The notes under the pieces are model-generated. The model saw only the letters and a program-made list of their open reading frames with translations, was not told the origin of the DNA and made no database searches. DNA of 64,000 bases from Porites lobata. Lineage: Eukaryota; Cnidaria; Anthozoa; Scleractinia; Poritidae. The stretch lies in contig CALNXK010000020.1 in the NCBI GenBank assembly GCA_942486035.1, positions 587,501 to 651,500 on the forward strand. The letters are read 5' to 3'. Numbering within the stretch: the first letter of the stretch is position 1; every line of letters begins with the position of its first letter. The translations under genes were made by a program, and so were the position numbers. Shown one piece after another: positions 12,506 to 24,835 of the stretch.

Positions 12506-13290
12506 CACCTAACTGTAATAACATTGTCTCCAAAAAATGCTAAAAGGAAAAACGAAAAAATGAAAAAAGGCACGCAGGAATTAATTACGCTCTCTGTTAA
12601 ACCTAAACAGGGTGCATTCACTTGCAGCATAGGCGTTTTTAGGGGGTAAAAAGAAATGCTTTGAAGAGTCTTTTTAGGCTATCCAGAGTCTTGTTTTAGA
12701 TCTCTAGAAATGCATTCTATAAGCGGAGCTATAAAATTTGTACCTGTTCAGTCATCCTAGGAGAACTTGAGGCTTTTCAAAATTACAAGGGCTTCAGTGT
12801 TATTTTCCCCCAAATTTTAGAAGCAATTGAACGTTTTACGAAAGTGAGAATTTTACTTATGCCTCTCTCCATCACATTTTTGAATCCGAAAATTTTAGAT
12901 TTCCTTTTTCTGCGAAAGTAAGCATAACATAAGGAGTAAAATGTGAAAAAGTTTAATTTTCTGAAGTTTGAAAACTTCAGAAAATCGTAGGAAATTTTTT
13001 AGATAAGTTTCGAAAATTATATCTGAATGGAACGCTCATCTAGAAATTTTTAGCCGCATTCAAGCAATAGAAAATTCTAGGCAACATTTGCTTCTCCGAA
13101 AAGATATTTTACAGAAACCATTCGTTGGGTGCCCCTGATGTTACGACTGTTCGCGTATGTTACACATAGATGTACTTTATTGTGGTTTATGTATTTGTAA
13201 GTCTAAATAATTCCTATTTGGCTTTTTACGTTTTTCGTTGTTTTTTCAGTATTTTTGCATCTGTGACAATGTTATTGGCGTTAGTAGGTG
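12506..13290. mobile_element. Tc1/mariner-type MITE, diverged copy 3
   Basis: Ends CACCTAACTGTAATAACATT and TATTGGCGTTAGTAGGTG correspond to the ends of the copies at 5.2 and 43.7 kb. TA flanks both sides. Its interior holds a different sequence, the repeat fragment that ends TCGTTGGGTGCCCCTG at 13138. It lies 244 bp upstream of the proposed first exon of the RCHY1-like gene. Confidence 0.65.
12655..13138. repeat. Repeat related to 184-565, right-end copy
   Basis: Runs from TTTTTAGGCTATCCAGAG to the terminal TCGTTGGGTGCCCCTG. Alignment by eye with 184-565 is strong over ~330 bp. It is nested in the Tc1/mariner-type MITE at 12506-13290 and lacks the left end. Confidence 0.6.
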
Positions 13291-13534
13291 TATGTATATT
13301 TTCGGCATTCTCTTCTTTTCACTCCCTTATTTAATTTATTGAAGGCAGTGTCGCCCCATAACTCCAGTAAACTGCAATATAGCGTTGATTGGCGTTTGAA
13401 CATAGTTGGAGGACCTACAATCACCATATGGTGGTGTTTTGGCAGTTTTCAGGTGAATTCCTAGTAATAAGATTTGACAGTGTTCGTCCCTTACCAGAAG
13501 GTGTACTGCCTTTTACTCAAGAAACGCTATCATA

Positions 13535-13583
13535 ATGAGTGGAGCAGTGTGTCATGGGAGGGCTAGCTGCAAAACGTTTTTGG
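13535..13583 (+). CDS. Proposed short first coding exon of the RCHY1-like gene
   Basis: An ATG at 13535 opens 16 codons (MSGAVCHGRASCKTFL plus one base) ending at a good donor, G/GTAAGG, in phase 1. The next acceptor, after a pyrimidine-rich tract ending at 14070, leaves GG in phase 1, so the reading frame joins the downstream ATG at 14103 with no stop. The exon could instead be 5' untranslated, or an upstream exon could lie elsewhere. No similarity to a known signal was recognised. Confidence 0.5.
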
Positions 13584-16500
13584 GTAAGGTCAGGTCGCTT
13601 GAGCAAAAGTAGTATTTCACCCGTCGATCATTCTGTAATCGTTTTCTAAAGGCATAATGTTGCATGAGCCATCGCCTTTTTATACTTTTTTAAAACGATT
13701 TTTAAAGTATTACAATCAAAAACGATGTAGTTTCTTTGTCGAGGGGATTTCATATACAGAAGAAATTTATGCGTTTATAATTCACGTTGTTCTATCTTTT
13801 TGAAATTTCGGAACGGGTCTGGAACCAATCCCATTTTAAGTGGACAGCATCTAAGAAGCGATGTGCTTTTGGTAGCCCATGCAGCAGTTGCATGTTCTGG
13901 AGTGCAAAGTGTGAAGCAGTTTCATTTCATTTTTTAACTTTTTAACAGGATTGCAAAAAATATGCCATATGTTAGCTTGCTGTTTGGTGTTCGTTATTCG
14001 TTGGTCCATTTTGTTTGCTAATTTTGATACTGTTATTGCCTGCCGACCTCGCCAATCCTCTTCCTTGCAGGGGCTACGGGTAACTCAACCAAAGAAGACA
14101 ACATGAGCAAAGAAGAACAGTACCACTCACAGAGGTCCGCTGACGATGATAATGAACATGAAAGCGAGGTTGAAAATCACGGCCCGAAACGCAACACCCG
14201 TAGGGTTGCTGAATGTGATGCCAATGAACTTGGTGCTAGCCACGGAGAAATGATGGCCAATGATGAGGTTGACCATGACGATGGTGATGATGATGATGAA
14301 AATGACGATGCTGATGACGACAACGACCTTGTGACACAATCCCGCTCGTTAACCGAAGACAACATTGTATCAGACAAAAGAATGAAAGATGTTAAATTAG
14401 CTACCAAGGACACCACCTTTAGCTTGGCAGATATCACTGGCTTCGATAAGGAAGTCAAATCTCAGACTATCGAGACTACAGCGGTTAACAATGGTAAAGA
14501 AAGGCCATCGGGGACTAGAGCGAAAACTTTCTTTAAAGACCGTGATAAAGACCGTGGTAACCGTGGGGAGTTTGATTATGAAAATAAAAATGATGCTGAA
14601 TCCGAAGAAGTTGTGGCCAAATCAAGCTCGTTACCTGTTGAAAGCCTTGTACCAGGGAGCAGTTTCAAAGATTTTAAATTAGCTACTAAGGACACCAAAC
14701 TTAGCTTACCAGTTAACACTGTCTTCGATGACCAAGTCAAATCTTGGACAATCGGAACTACAGTGGGGGACAACAATGGTAACAAAAAGCCGCCGGGTGC
14801 TAAAGCGAAAACGTTGCTTACGAGTAATGAGTACACTGCAAAGGTACCTACGACGAGTTATCCACCAAGCCTAGGATCGAAGGCTTCGTCATTGAGGTTA
14901 CCTCGAGTAAATGGGGCGGAATTAAATTACTTTTACAACAGCAGAATACCATCCCTAGATGCGACAGGTATCAATCAAAATTTCCTTGCGCGACATACGA
15001 CAGATCAAAGTCTACAACATACCTCACAGCCTAGTGATTTTAAACAAACGAGAGAATTGACTCCACCTACGAATTGGCCCGTATGGAGTCTACCACCTCC
15101 TGCAATGACTGAAACAAATGATTTGAGACATCGATGGCCTCAGTCAAGTGTAGTGCACCCTTCCGTCGTCGGTTATCAAACTGGGGGACAAAGTAACTGG
15201 AATGACGAGCCACCTGCATTAAGGCTACCTACAGTAAAATCGCATACGCCCGTGGTATGTCGCAAGGCCACTGCAACAGTCACGGAATTGCAGCCTAGTG
15301 CGAGTGTAACATCTCAGAGTGTACCTTCATACAGCTATCAATCCAGTGTGTTGCCTGAAAACAGGCAAGAACGTTTCCTGGAGCCTTCCATACCCAATTC
15401 CTTTAAAGAAAACCAAGAACATGTTCATCCTGTGACTTCACCTGAAATATCTTCTTTAAGGGGAGAGGATCAGAGAAATGGTGCTGTGGCATTATCACCT
15501 GAGTTCCCGGATGATTCCTCACTTGCCGCACTAGAACGCAAGGTGGCGGAGGCATGCGCAGTAGTTGAAAGGGTTATGAAAGAACGCGAAGAAAGAACAA
15601 AAGCGCAGCGTGAGGCAGCGCGAAAGAAAAGAGAGATGAGAGAACAAAGAGAAAGAGAGGCAAGAGAAATGAGAGAAAGAGAAGAAAGAGAATGGAGAGA
15701 AAGAGAAGAAAGAGAAAGGGAAGAGAGAAAAATGAGAGAAAGACAAGAGAGAGAAATAAGGGAAAGAGAAAGGAGAGAAAAAGAAAAGAAGGAAAGAAAA
15801 AGGAGGGAACCAGTAGAAAATGAAGACAGGGATACAAGGTGGTTTGGGGGAGAACGGGCACCGGTTCAAGAGAGCCCGCGATGGCAGTGCGTGCATTATC
15901 AGCGGCGTTGCCTCGTGAAGTTTCCTTGTTGTGGAATCTTCTACCCTTGTCACTGCTGTCACAATACATCGGGGGCGTGTGATACCGATGACAGGAAGGC
16001 AAATAATGCGACGCATGTCAAGTGTGGCATCTGTGGACACGAAGAAGAGGTCAGTGCCTTTGTTCTAACGGTTATTCCTAACAATTGCTTCGCACATTCT
16101 TACTGCGCATAATTGCACGGTTGATTAGCGCGCGCACATTAAAAATGGCGACTTTTGCTTTGGGGGTGGAGATCGCCAGAGGTAAATCTTCATTTATCTC
16201 TTAAACCAGTATAGCGACCTATCATTTTTCTTTCTTTCACTAAATTGAGGGGCAATTTTTCCGCAGAAAGTAGACAAGTTCTCAGTACAGAAAAAGACAA
16301 ATTGAAGGGAAAAGTGGTCAATTTTCATGTAATCGTAAATAGAGTTATACTGATATTGTAAGGAATCATTGCCTTTTAACACGGTGCTTTCAAATTTCCA
16401 TTTACATAAGGCCATCCCCCTTTTTTTTTTCATTTAACGCCGAAATCGTTTCCTGATATTGGGTCGGTCGGTCCGATTGAAAAAAAAACCTACAAAAAAA

Positions 16501-19061
16501 ATCACAAGAAGTCTCAGAATAGGACGCCCTGGTACCCCATGACGACGTTAAAAGTTAACATTCACATATTTGGATTAACAAAATACACAATATGCTATTC
16601 TGTTATTATGCTCATTTTTCAGATAAAAAGAATTATTTCAAGTGAAAAATGGTTTAACTAAGTCGATACTTTTTTCTTTGAAAATGCCCAAAATTTGGGT
16701 CGGTCGGACGACGCTAAAGGGAGAAAAAAAAGAGGATGGCCGAAACAAAAAAACAAAAACATAAACATGTACCTGCGCAATAGCCTGTGTACAACCGCAT
16801 GGCTGTACACAGGCTACAAAAACAATCAATCGGTAAAGTTTGACAAAATTCTTTTTCGACTTAGTCTGTCACCGTTAAATCCCAACAATGATGAACACTG
16901 AACAGATATGCTCTTAGAGAGATCAGGATATGAAAATTTGTAAGAAATCGTAGTCTGCGAGCAAGCTCTACTATTTGGCGAGTGAAGCAAGTCCCGCGAG
17001 AACGCGCGAGCTAGCGGCGAAGGCGCGAGGGGCCCCTCGCTCGCGCGTTCTCGCGAGGCTCACTTCGCTTGCCCAAATAGGAGAGCTTGCTCGCAGGCTA
17101 AAGAAATCGTATCACCCGGAGCTGAGTATACAGCTGACAAGGTTTCCTACTCTACTTCAAGTTATTTTTGCACTTGTCGTAACTATCTGTTCCGTTTCCG
17201 TCTATATCTCTCTTTTTTGTGAAATTTAGATCAATGAAGGAAGCCAGTATTGCAGTAGCTGCGGCGAACAAATGGCAGCGTATTTCTGTTTCATATGCAA
17301 ACATTTTACCGGGGTGGAAAAGAACCCATTTCATTCCGATAAATGTGGTATTTGCAGGTACGTTATTGCGGATAGGAGTTCTGATACTCAGTTACAACCA
17401 TTTTCAACTGTTCCTTTAGCTTTCTTTAGAAGTTGATTTATTAAGGCCCAGGCCAAACGTCGAACTTCTCATAAACTTAACTCACTAAGTTTGGTTCGTC
17501 TCATGAAAAGTTCGACGTTTTGCGTAGGCCTAAGAACACAAAAATTTGTCACCTCTTCTAAAATAACACCGGCAATATTCAAAGGACTCAAGGGACAGCT
17601 TAAGAAAAATCAGTCCTTCTTTCTCGTTGTTCCGTTAGTTTTGTAGAGTCGTTAGTTGATGGCCTGAAAACCAAAGGAGGTGATTGCATTTTGAAATAAA
17701 CTTTCTAGCTAAACCTAGACACGACTTCACTCATGTGCGTAATGAGGACGTGTTTGCGACTGCAAATTCATGTGATCACGTTGATAGCATTGGAATTTTT
17801 TTCTGCACTAGAGAAAGAGCATAACGATTATTGGCTCTGTAAGGGTTTCATTTACGTAAAACTGAAGAAAATCTATCAATATTTTACGTTTTTTGTCTTT
17901 AACAGTACCCAAAAGGACAAATCGTTTCACTGTGATGTTTGCAACGCGTGTCTGGACAAACGACTTGAAGAGAAACATAAGTGCAGGCTCAATTTCGCAC
18001 GCGACGAGTGTTGTGTATGTTTAGAGGTAAGTGAAGAGCCACTATTAAAAGTGGACTGATAAGCAACCTCGTTCCCAGGGTCCTCTCCTACCCGTCCCTT
18101 GGAACGAGGTAGACTGGTAAGGTGGCACGAAGACTTGAGGTACACCTGCGACAGTAATGCATTTGTCGAATAGACGAACATTGTCTCGTTGCTAAACTTC
18201 CATGAAGTTTGCAACGAAGTCGGAAATAAGTGACGTACGGAGACTGAGCTGTGTTTTGTTTGATTTGGTGGAACGACAGTGATGTGAAATGAGCGATGGT
18301 TAATGGGTGTTTGTAGGTGTTAAATTCCCCGTTATCAGTATCCATGGTATCGGTATTGCCAATGACAGGTGGTGCATAAACATTGACTGCTTAATATCAA
18401 TTAAAGGTAAAACCTTTATGCGACTGCCCGACAGCAATAACCCAGGCAAAGAGAAGGTAGCGCATGCGTGCTGTTCACCGACAGCAAGCTTGTCGAGAGA
18501 GGATTCGACATGTTTCCGTTGTAATTAAACCAACTTTCTGTACTTTATACAGGAGGCGTTCAGTGGCTGTCAGATCCTGCCATGCTCTCACAAGGTCCAT
18601 AAGGAGTGCGCCATTGCTATGATTCAGAACGGAGTGTAAGTGACCAACAGCAGTAGATATATATAAATAAATAATAAGCAATAATGATTTCTAGGTTGCA
18701 CGTCTAAATAGTAGTTTTTCCTCTGCCAGGCCATTTCTTATTGACTTGGAGTTTGGAAATGTTGTTTTCGGGAAGATGGAAATAACCGGAGTACCAAGAA
18801 AAAAAAAGGCGTGCACCAAAACTCAACCTCCTATAGCGGGCCGCGCCTGCTTTCACCACTGCGCCGCCTCGAGTAAGGAATTTAGCCCCCCTCCCACCCC
18901 CCATTTCCCCTTTCAATCTCCGCAACCTATGCCACTTCAAGCCTGAGACAGAAGTGATTCAGGTAATTTATTCTTAATGTAATTTTGTTTGCTTCTCTCT
19001 GTGTTTCAGACGAAACTGTCCGATATGCCGTCATCCTTTGTTTAGCCAAGACTCACAGTAG
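13535..19061 (+). CDS. RCHY1/PIRH2-like E3 ubiquitin ligase (CHY + CTCHY + RING-H2) with long N-terminal extension
   Basis: Six exons are proposed: 13535-13583, 14071-16049, 17230-17357, 17906-18026, 18553-18635 and 19010-19061. Together they give 803 codons plus TAG, and every junction is GT-AG and phase-consistent. The C-terminal ~200 residues carry, in order, a CHY finger (CVHYQRRC, then paired cysteines to CGICGHEEE), a CTCHY finger (YCSSCGEQ, FCFICKH, KCGIC, HCDVCNACL, HKC) and a C3H2C3 RING-H2 (CCVCLE, PCSHKVHKEC, NCPIC). This is the RCHY1/PIRH2 order; that family transfers ubiquitin from an E2 to substrates such as p53. Human RCHY1 is about 260 residues, so the ~600-residue N-terminal part is extra. 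It has a D/E-rich stretch, two diverged ~70-residue repeats, a Ser/Pro-rich region and an Arg/Glu-rich helix. If the short first exon is wrong, translation would start at 14103 (27 residues shorter). Domain identity is firm; substrate is unknown. Confidence 0.88.
16781..16816. repeat. Short perfect palindrome in an intron
   Basis: Thirteen-base arms (TAGCCTGTGTACA and its complement) flank a 10-base loop. The ends resemble the TAGCCTG family, but no flanking duplication is visible, so its origin is unclear. Confidence 0.5.
16951..17100. mobile_element. 150-bp hairpin MITE, TAG(T/C)CTGCGAG ends, perfect 9-bp target duplication
   Basis: The two halves are inverted repeats (TAGTCTGCGAGCAAGCTC at the left end, its near-complement ending GCTCGCAGGCTA at the right) around a GC-rich centre of CGCGAG motifs. 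The element is flanked on both sides by AAGAAATCG (16942-16950 and 17101-17109), a perfect 9-bp duplication. It sits in the intron between the CHY exon and the CTCHY exon of the RCHY1-like gene. It is non-autonomous, and the 9-bp duplication points to a Mutator-like transposase acting in trans. Confidence 0.88.
17441..17534. mobile_element. Miniature palindromic element of the AACGTCGAA family
   Basis: A ~93-bp inverted repeat begins TTAAGGCCCAGGCC and ends GTAGGCCTAAG. Each arm carries AAACGTCGAACTT or a close variant, and the centre holds a GTTCGTCTCATG motif. The sequence at 58071-58145 is its diverged reverse-complement relative. It lies in the intron between the two CTCHY exons of the RCHY1-like gene. 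Confidence 0.6.
18064..18112. repeat. Small inverted repeat, ACCTCGTTCCCAGGG type
   Basis: The sequence AACCTCGTTCCCAGGG is matched by an inverted CCTTGGAACGAGGT 20 bases later. The hairpin lies in the intron before the RING exon at 18553. It looks like a minimal dispersed palindromic repeat. No flanking duplication was identified. Confidence 0.45.
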
Positions 19062-19594
19062 AGATGAAGAACCAAAGAAAGAACGTTAGGGTTGATGTCC
19101 ACTGTCACGTACTTTTAAGGGAATTACGCGCGAAAAATTTACGTTCGCAAAAAAAAAAATAGAGGCAATGTATGAAAGGTCGCACGTAAGCGTAAAAGTA
19201 GAACCTCGCTCAACCTCAAGTTTAATCTCAACACTTTATATCTTGCCTCTATTTCATTTGTGATTAAAATTTACGTGCATTAATATGCGTAGCCAAAAAC
19301 GCCTCAGTGAAAAGCAACCTTTAGTAGTATAGTAGGGACCGAATTAACCGGTTTTTTTCATGGATTTATTTAATTTCTGTGTTGAATACATCAACGCCGA
19401 TGACGTCATAACCTTTTGTCTTTATCTCATGAACAAATTGTGGCGGATTCTCATTAAGATTCATTAAGATAAGGTCATGTGCTATTTTAAAGTGGTTTCA
19501 CTGGTCTGACAGGTTTTCGGTAAATTTCTTGGTTTTCTATTGTTTGATTAGAAAATATGGAAAGTTTTCGTTAGTTTATTCATGGTGTCTGAGG

Positions 19595-19600
19595 AATAAA
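19595..19600 (+). terminator. Candidate poly(A) signal of the RCHY1-like gene
   Basis: This is an AATAAA hexamer about 530 bp downstream of the TAG at 19059-19061, on the same strand and before the convergent NIP7 gene. It is the first canonical hexamer I noticed; usage is not shown. Confidence 0.35.
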
Positions 19601-20151
19601 GTCAAACTCGCATGTGACTTACAATCACTGAGCCGTAACGTAATTCTGCACGTTCTATTTTCTACCGCTGTCATTGACCTAGTTCCGATTCACTTATTGT
19701 GGGGGGGGGGGAGCAAATCGTGCATATTAATGATGGCAAAGGCAAACTAGTTCTTTTTAGTACGAAGGACAATGTTTTACTTATCTCACACCCGTCCTAC
19801 TCTTCCACAATTAATTTATTTTCCTGTTCCAATTTTCCTTTTTATTTTTATTTTCCCTCGACCGCATCGACCCTACATCGATTCCACATTGACCCTGCAT
19901 CGACCTTTTGTATTAACACAATTTATTTGTAATGATATCAATCGTGAAAAGTGACATTTTTACACCACCCCATTTCTAATGTTTCCCACCTCATTCTCCT
20001 CATCATTTTTATCGTTTTCATTCCTTCTCCTTCTCCTCCTCCTCCACATTTCTATTGTCTTAATTCCCCGTAGCATTGTTTATTATGCTGTACAAGGTGG
20101 TTTTTAACTTGAAATCCTAAAGGCGGTGAACAGTACCTTCCTGTAGTGCTT

Positions 20152-20157
20152 TTTATT
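20152..20157 (-). terminator. Candidate poly(A) signal of NIP7
   Basis: AATAAA on the minus strand (TTTATT on plus), about 104 bp past the NIP7 stop codon at 20261-20263. Spacing is suitable; usage is not shown. Confidence 0.45.
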
Positions 20158-20260
20158 ATACAGCAAATAGTAAATCGAACGTTTAGGTCCATTGATGAAA
20201 TCTGTAATTAAATGTAAGCATTAAAAGTTAAACCACTGGGCTTGTAACATTTTTTTTTTG

Positions 20261-23200
20261 TTATGTTAAAGTGTCCTCTGATCTCAAATATTCGCCTACA
20301 TCAGCTTGATGGAAGCAGATTATATCAGTGGGGTTGGCCCGTCGACAATCCTGTGTTGAACGAGCTGTGGCACCAAATCCCTGTCAAAGAAAGTAAGCCC
20401 CATAAGCCACGACATAATCCATAGTTGTGGAAGATAAAGGCTGCACTAATAAACCCTGTAGCTATGAAATCCAGGGTGCCCATCAAAAATAGGTTTTATC
20501 AACAGTTTTTGCATTTTACACCCTACCAGTGCTGTGCACACTATAAATACAGACTGATCTGACTCGATGGCAGCGTGGCTGAGCAGATGAGCCCGAGTTA
20601 AAGTACTGCCCTGGGCCCAGTTGTTCAAACGCCAGTTGGGGCTAACCTGGGGTTAAATTTTAACCCAGGTTTCTTTTTCTTGTTATCAAAAGCACTTTCT
20701 GGGATACTTTTCTCTATTCTTTTTAGAATATCCAATCATCAAATTGTAGGTAAAGAAAATTAAACTGAATTTGCTTTTCAAGCTCCCACAGTTGAGTTCA
20801 AATTTCGCATTAGCCCTGGGTTATCTCAACCCAGCTTCGAACAACCCGGCCCTGACCGCTAGCTGGATTTGTTCTCGTTAGCCCTGAGTTCAAATCCTCT
20901 GCCAAGCTTGTAAAATAGCCAGCTGGTTCGCCTCCTACCAGTTATGTTTCTTTTGAATTATTTGTTCCATTATCCCCAGAGAGGATAATTAAGTATTTAT
21001 TAATCATCATTATTAATGGTCCTGATTTATATTACTTTATGACTGAACTGGTCTGCGTGGCTACTATTGACTGCAGGTACCAAAGACAGATTACATTAAA
21101 CAGAAGAAACTATAGAACCAAACAATACTAGTAAACCTCCCAAGGAAATTTTATTGTCTGGTTTCTTTGTTTGTTTCTGCTGTTCTAACAGTACCTGCAG
21201 AAGCTATACAAAGTGAATAAGTTCTTTAGAAAGTGCAAACTAAAGGTCATATGTAAAACTCCAGGCATATGTGGAGCCAGAACTATAACAAAAATGGCAG
21301 TATTCTCCACTGAATGCATTAGACCAGTATTGCCCACAGAGCCTCTGTAATTTTTGTCCAACAGATGGGGCAACAGATGCTCTTGAGGAATCTAAACCAG
21401 AACCACAAAATCCTGGTTCCAGTCTAATTGTGTTGTGTAAAATTGTTTACCCATTTGACCAAGAGAAGTTTTCAAGGGAAATTTCCTTGCCCGCACATAG
21501 TTACAATTTACTCTTTCCAAAGCAGTTTTTCTTTCTGTGAACTATATCGATGTATTTAGTGGAGAAAGACAAGTAACATGAAAGGACTGTGTAAGGAGAC
21601 GGAAAATGAACATTTCTTTAAATGCGGCAAATGAACATTGGTTAGTGATGACGACACACATTCTCTCGTGCTCAGAATGAGCACAGCTGTGTGTAAATTT
21701 GAAAGGTTCAGTAGCATAAATGAATAACATCTCCTAAAAAAAAAACATTGAAATGACGTTCAAAAATCAGAAAAAGAAACTTTTTGAACACAATGTCATT
21801 GTAGCGTGATTTCGGAACTTATCGAGGTAAACGTTTTTCTTAACGATTTCAAGTCGTATGAGATTTGTGTGTACACAAATGACCTGTCAAAATCAAATCA
21901 ACATGCTCACAGGTTTTTGATTAGCAAAGAAATTTGCATGTGATTAACAAGATTTTATCGGCCAATCAGAGATGTTTTTTTTTAATTCTTCCAGAGGTTA
22001 GTGTTCCTCATCGCTGTACAAAGGATCGTGGCCTCTGGGAATGAGATTGGCATTAGACTGTGTTAATTCTCTTGAAAGGGGGGCCTTTTTTAATACTGAA
22101 TATTTGTGTGAACCCGGATTATAGTACAGCCATAGGACTACATTTTACTTATAAAGTGATTGCATGTTAGTGAAGAGAAGTGTAAGCTGCATTTTGAAGC
22201 AAGGGTGAGAAACACTTATTCTTGAGTTCAATTCACTTACCAGTGGAAGATCATTCATGGAGTAAACAATAACACCTTGATATTGTGGAGTATTTTCTGT
22301 TATTCTTCCTAATCCAGACTTCAAAATGTGATTTCCATATAGAAATGACTGCTCCCCAGATGGTTTGACCCATATTTTATACTGAGAGGTAACAAAACAA
22401 CATTACACTTTACTGTTATTTTGCTGGATAAGCCTAGAATTACAGATTGGGTTTTTGTTCCCAACTCATTAGAAAAATTCCATTGTGAGTATAATTATCA
22501 TAATTATCATTATTGTACATTCAAAATATTGTTCAGTTTCTGGTTGGCTAAAATCCTACACATAATTTATCATAACCAGCTACTATTGACCAAATTTGGA
22601 AGGATTTTGCAATATGTGAAAAATGATGTCAATTGTGGATTATAATGCCCAGAAAACTGAACGGTTAACCAAGAAGACCAGGGGACAACGTTGAGTTGTT
22701 TTGGTAGTGAGTACAATATGGCAGATTCACAAGGAAGAAATAGGCAACTATTGGCTAAAAACGTAGCACGAGTAGCAAGAAGACAACTCGATTAGACGAC
22801 ATCTGCTATTTGGAGACTATTTATAGCAAAACCGAAAAACAGTTTATCTCCTAGACTTGCTGATAAACACATACTATCGAAGACCAACTAGGAATTATTT
22901 TGAATGAATAGTAAAACAATAATAATTTTTTAATACATTTATTGTAAGCTGAATTCAATGATTATTATTGAATTCGGCTTACGCATCATCTGAAGAATTA
23001 TGGAGATCTTGGAGGCTGTTATCTGCCAAGGCTGGTTTAACACCCTCCCCGATCTCCATAATTCTTCAAATGATACTCAGCCTCATCAAATAATTGCTAA
23101 TTAATACTGTAAATCTTCTATTAAGCCCCCCGAGGAGCTTATTTTTTCAAGCACTTTGAGGGGGGGCTTATTTAATTTAGCGAAATGCATCGATGGGAGC

Positions 23201-24800
23201 AAGGTTTCTCGAGGACAGACTTGTGGTTACCAGATGCTATACTGCTTTTTCTAACAATAAGAAAACGGTAACAATTCTCCACAGAGAACTAAAGCATAAA
23301 AGAGGTCATGCAGCCGAAGACCAATATGAATTTCCAGCCTGAATAGATCATAACCATCAGTCCACATTAATTTTTTGTGAAGAATAAGGATGGAGGGGAG
23401 CGGGGGGCTTAATAGAGAGGGGGGCTTAATAATTATTTATGGTAATTATTGAAACTGTGGCATTCACTTTGGATTTAAGTTTTAGGTCTGTGGCACAATA
23501 TTATAAAAACAATAATAATAATAACAATCATCATCATCATCATCTGGATAAGTGCTTCAGAATATTGGAATAAGGGTAAGACCTGGGAACATACAGAAGG
23601 CCGCGTTACTAGAAACTGAAACAATACTACAGAGAGTTCTTGAGACTTGAGAGGTGGCCAGACCCTCGAGACTCTTGGTTACCAGCTATAACCTGCTCCA
23701 AGGAAGTTTTCTGGTTGACTAGCAGAACTAAGTTTCATTATAGATCATAATAATAACACCAGAAACAATCATGAAACAAAAAGAAAAAAAAACAGGCTTA
23801 CCTTAGCATATGGTGCCATGAAGTCAAGAGCAGTCACATGAAGTCTGAATCGTTTTGTCTTTGTAAACTTGCCAATGCAGGTTCCCACGCTTATGAGGTT
23901 CTCCCTTGCAATATTTGTCGCCTTTCTCATGATTTGCTCGCTGCAAGATAATAAAAGAGGTATTAAAAACACAGAGCTTGGGTGCTGGCACAAGCCATAA
24001 AGCAGGGTTGTCAGTTAGTTTTGAAGAAAATTTTAACCTAGGCCCAGTTGTTCAAAGGCCGATTAGTGCTACCCCAGGGTTAAATTTTAACCTGGGTTCT
24101 TTTTCTTTTGTTCAAAAGCATTTTCCTGGATAAGTTTCTGTCTTATAGAGCATCCGATCATCAGATTGTAGCCAAAAAGAGTAAACCTGAGTTTGCTTCT
24201 CAAGCTTTCATGTCTGAAATCAAGTTTCACACTAGCCCTGGGTTAACTTAACCCTGCTTTGAACAACCCGACCCTGAACTTTATTTTGACCTGTAACATA
24301 TATACATTTGTCATGTTGTCGCATAAACTCATCATCATGCCAAATGCCTTAAAAAAATGCACAGCTACTGCCAACATTATTTTGATGTCTTTTAAGGAGA
24401 ACTCTTTTAAGAAACCATGTCATAGGTGCCAACTTAAGTTAAACATTTTTGATGGTTATTAAACCTTAGGCCTGTGTCAAACCTCGTGCTACTGCCGTGC
24501 TAAGCTGGCTCGACTGTAGCTCGACTGCAGCACGACACTAGCACGACTTGGTTTCAGACGTCGAATTTAATTCAGTCGAATAGAACGGTTGTTGCCGAAA
24601 ACATAACAAAAAAATATTGAAATGGTTTAGCAAACTTTAAATGTATTCTAATGTATTTATAATTTATGAATTGAGTTCGGAACCAAGTCGTGCTACTGCC
24701 GTGTAGCACAGCAAGGCTTGCCGTACTACACAGCAGTAGCACGACTTGGTTTCAAACGTCGCGCTACTGCCGTGCTAAAGTCGAATTTAATTCGAGCAAC

Positions 24801-24835
<35 letters not shown>

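Larger units (their letters stand above)
19062..20260. other. Convergent 3' interval between the RCHY1-like gene and NIP7
   Basis: Contains the 3' untranslated regions of both genes, a G-run of 11 at 19700, and a C/T-rich stretch at 20000-20050. No additional gene was seen. Confidence 0.5.

Noticed and set aside
15531..16040. Long minus-strand frames (169 and 142 codons) rich in Phe, Ser, Leu and Pro
   Set aside because: They are the antisense of the Arg/Glu-rich helix and CHY exon of the RCHY1-like gene; GARGAA repeats read as TTC/TCT on the other strand.
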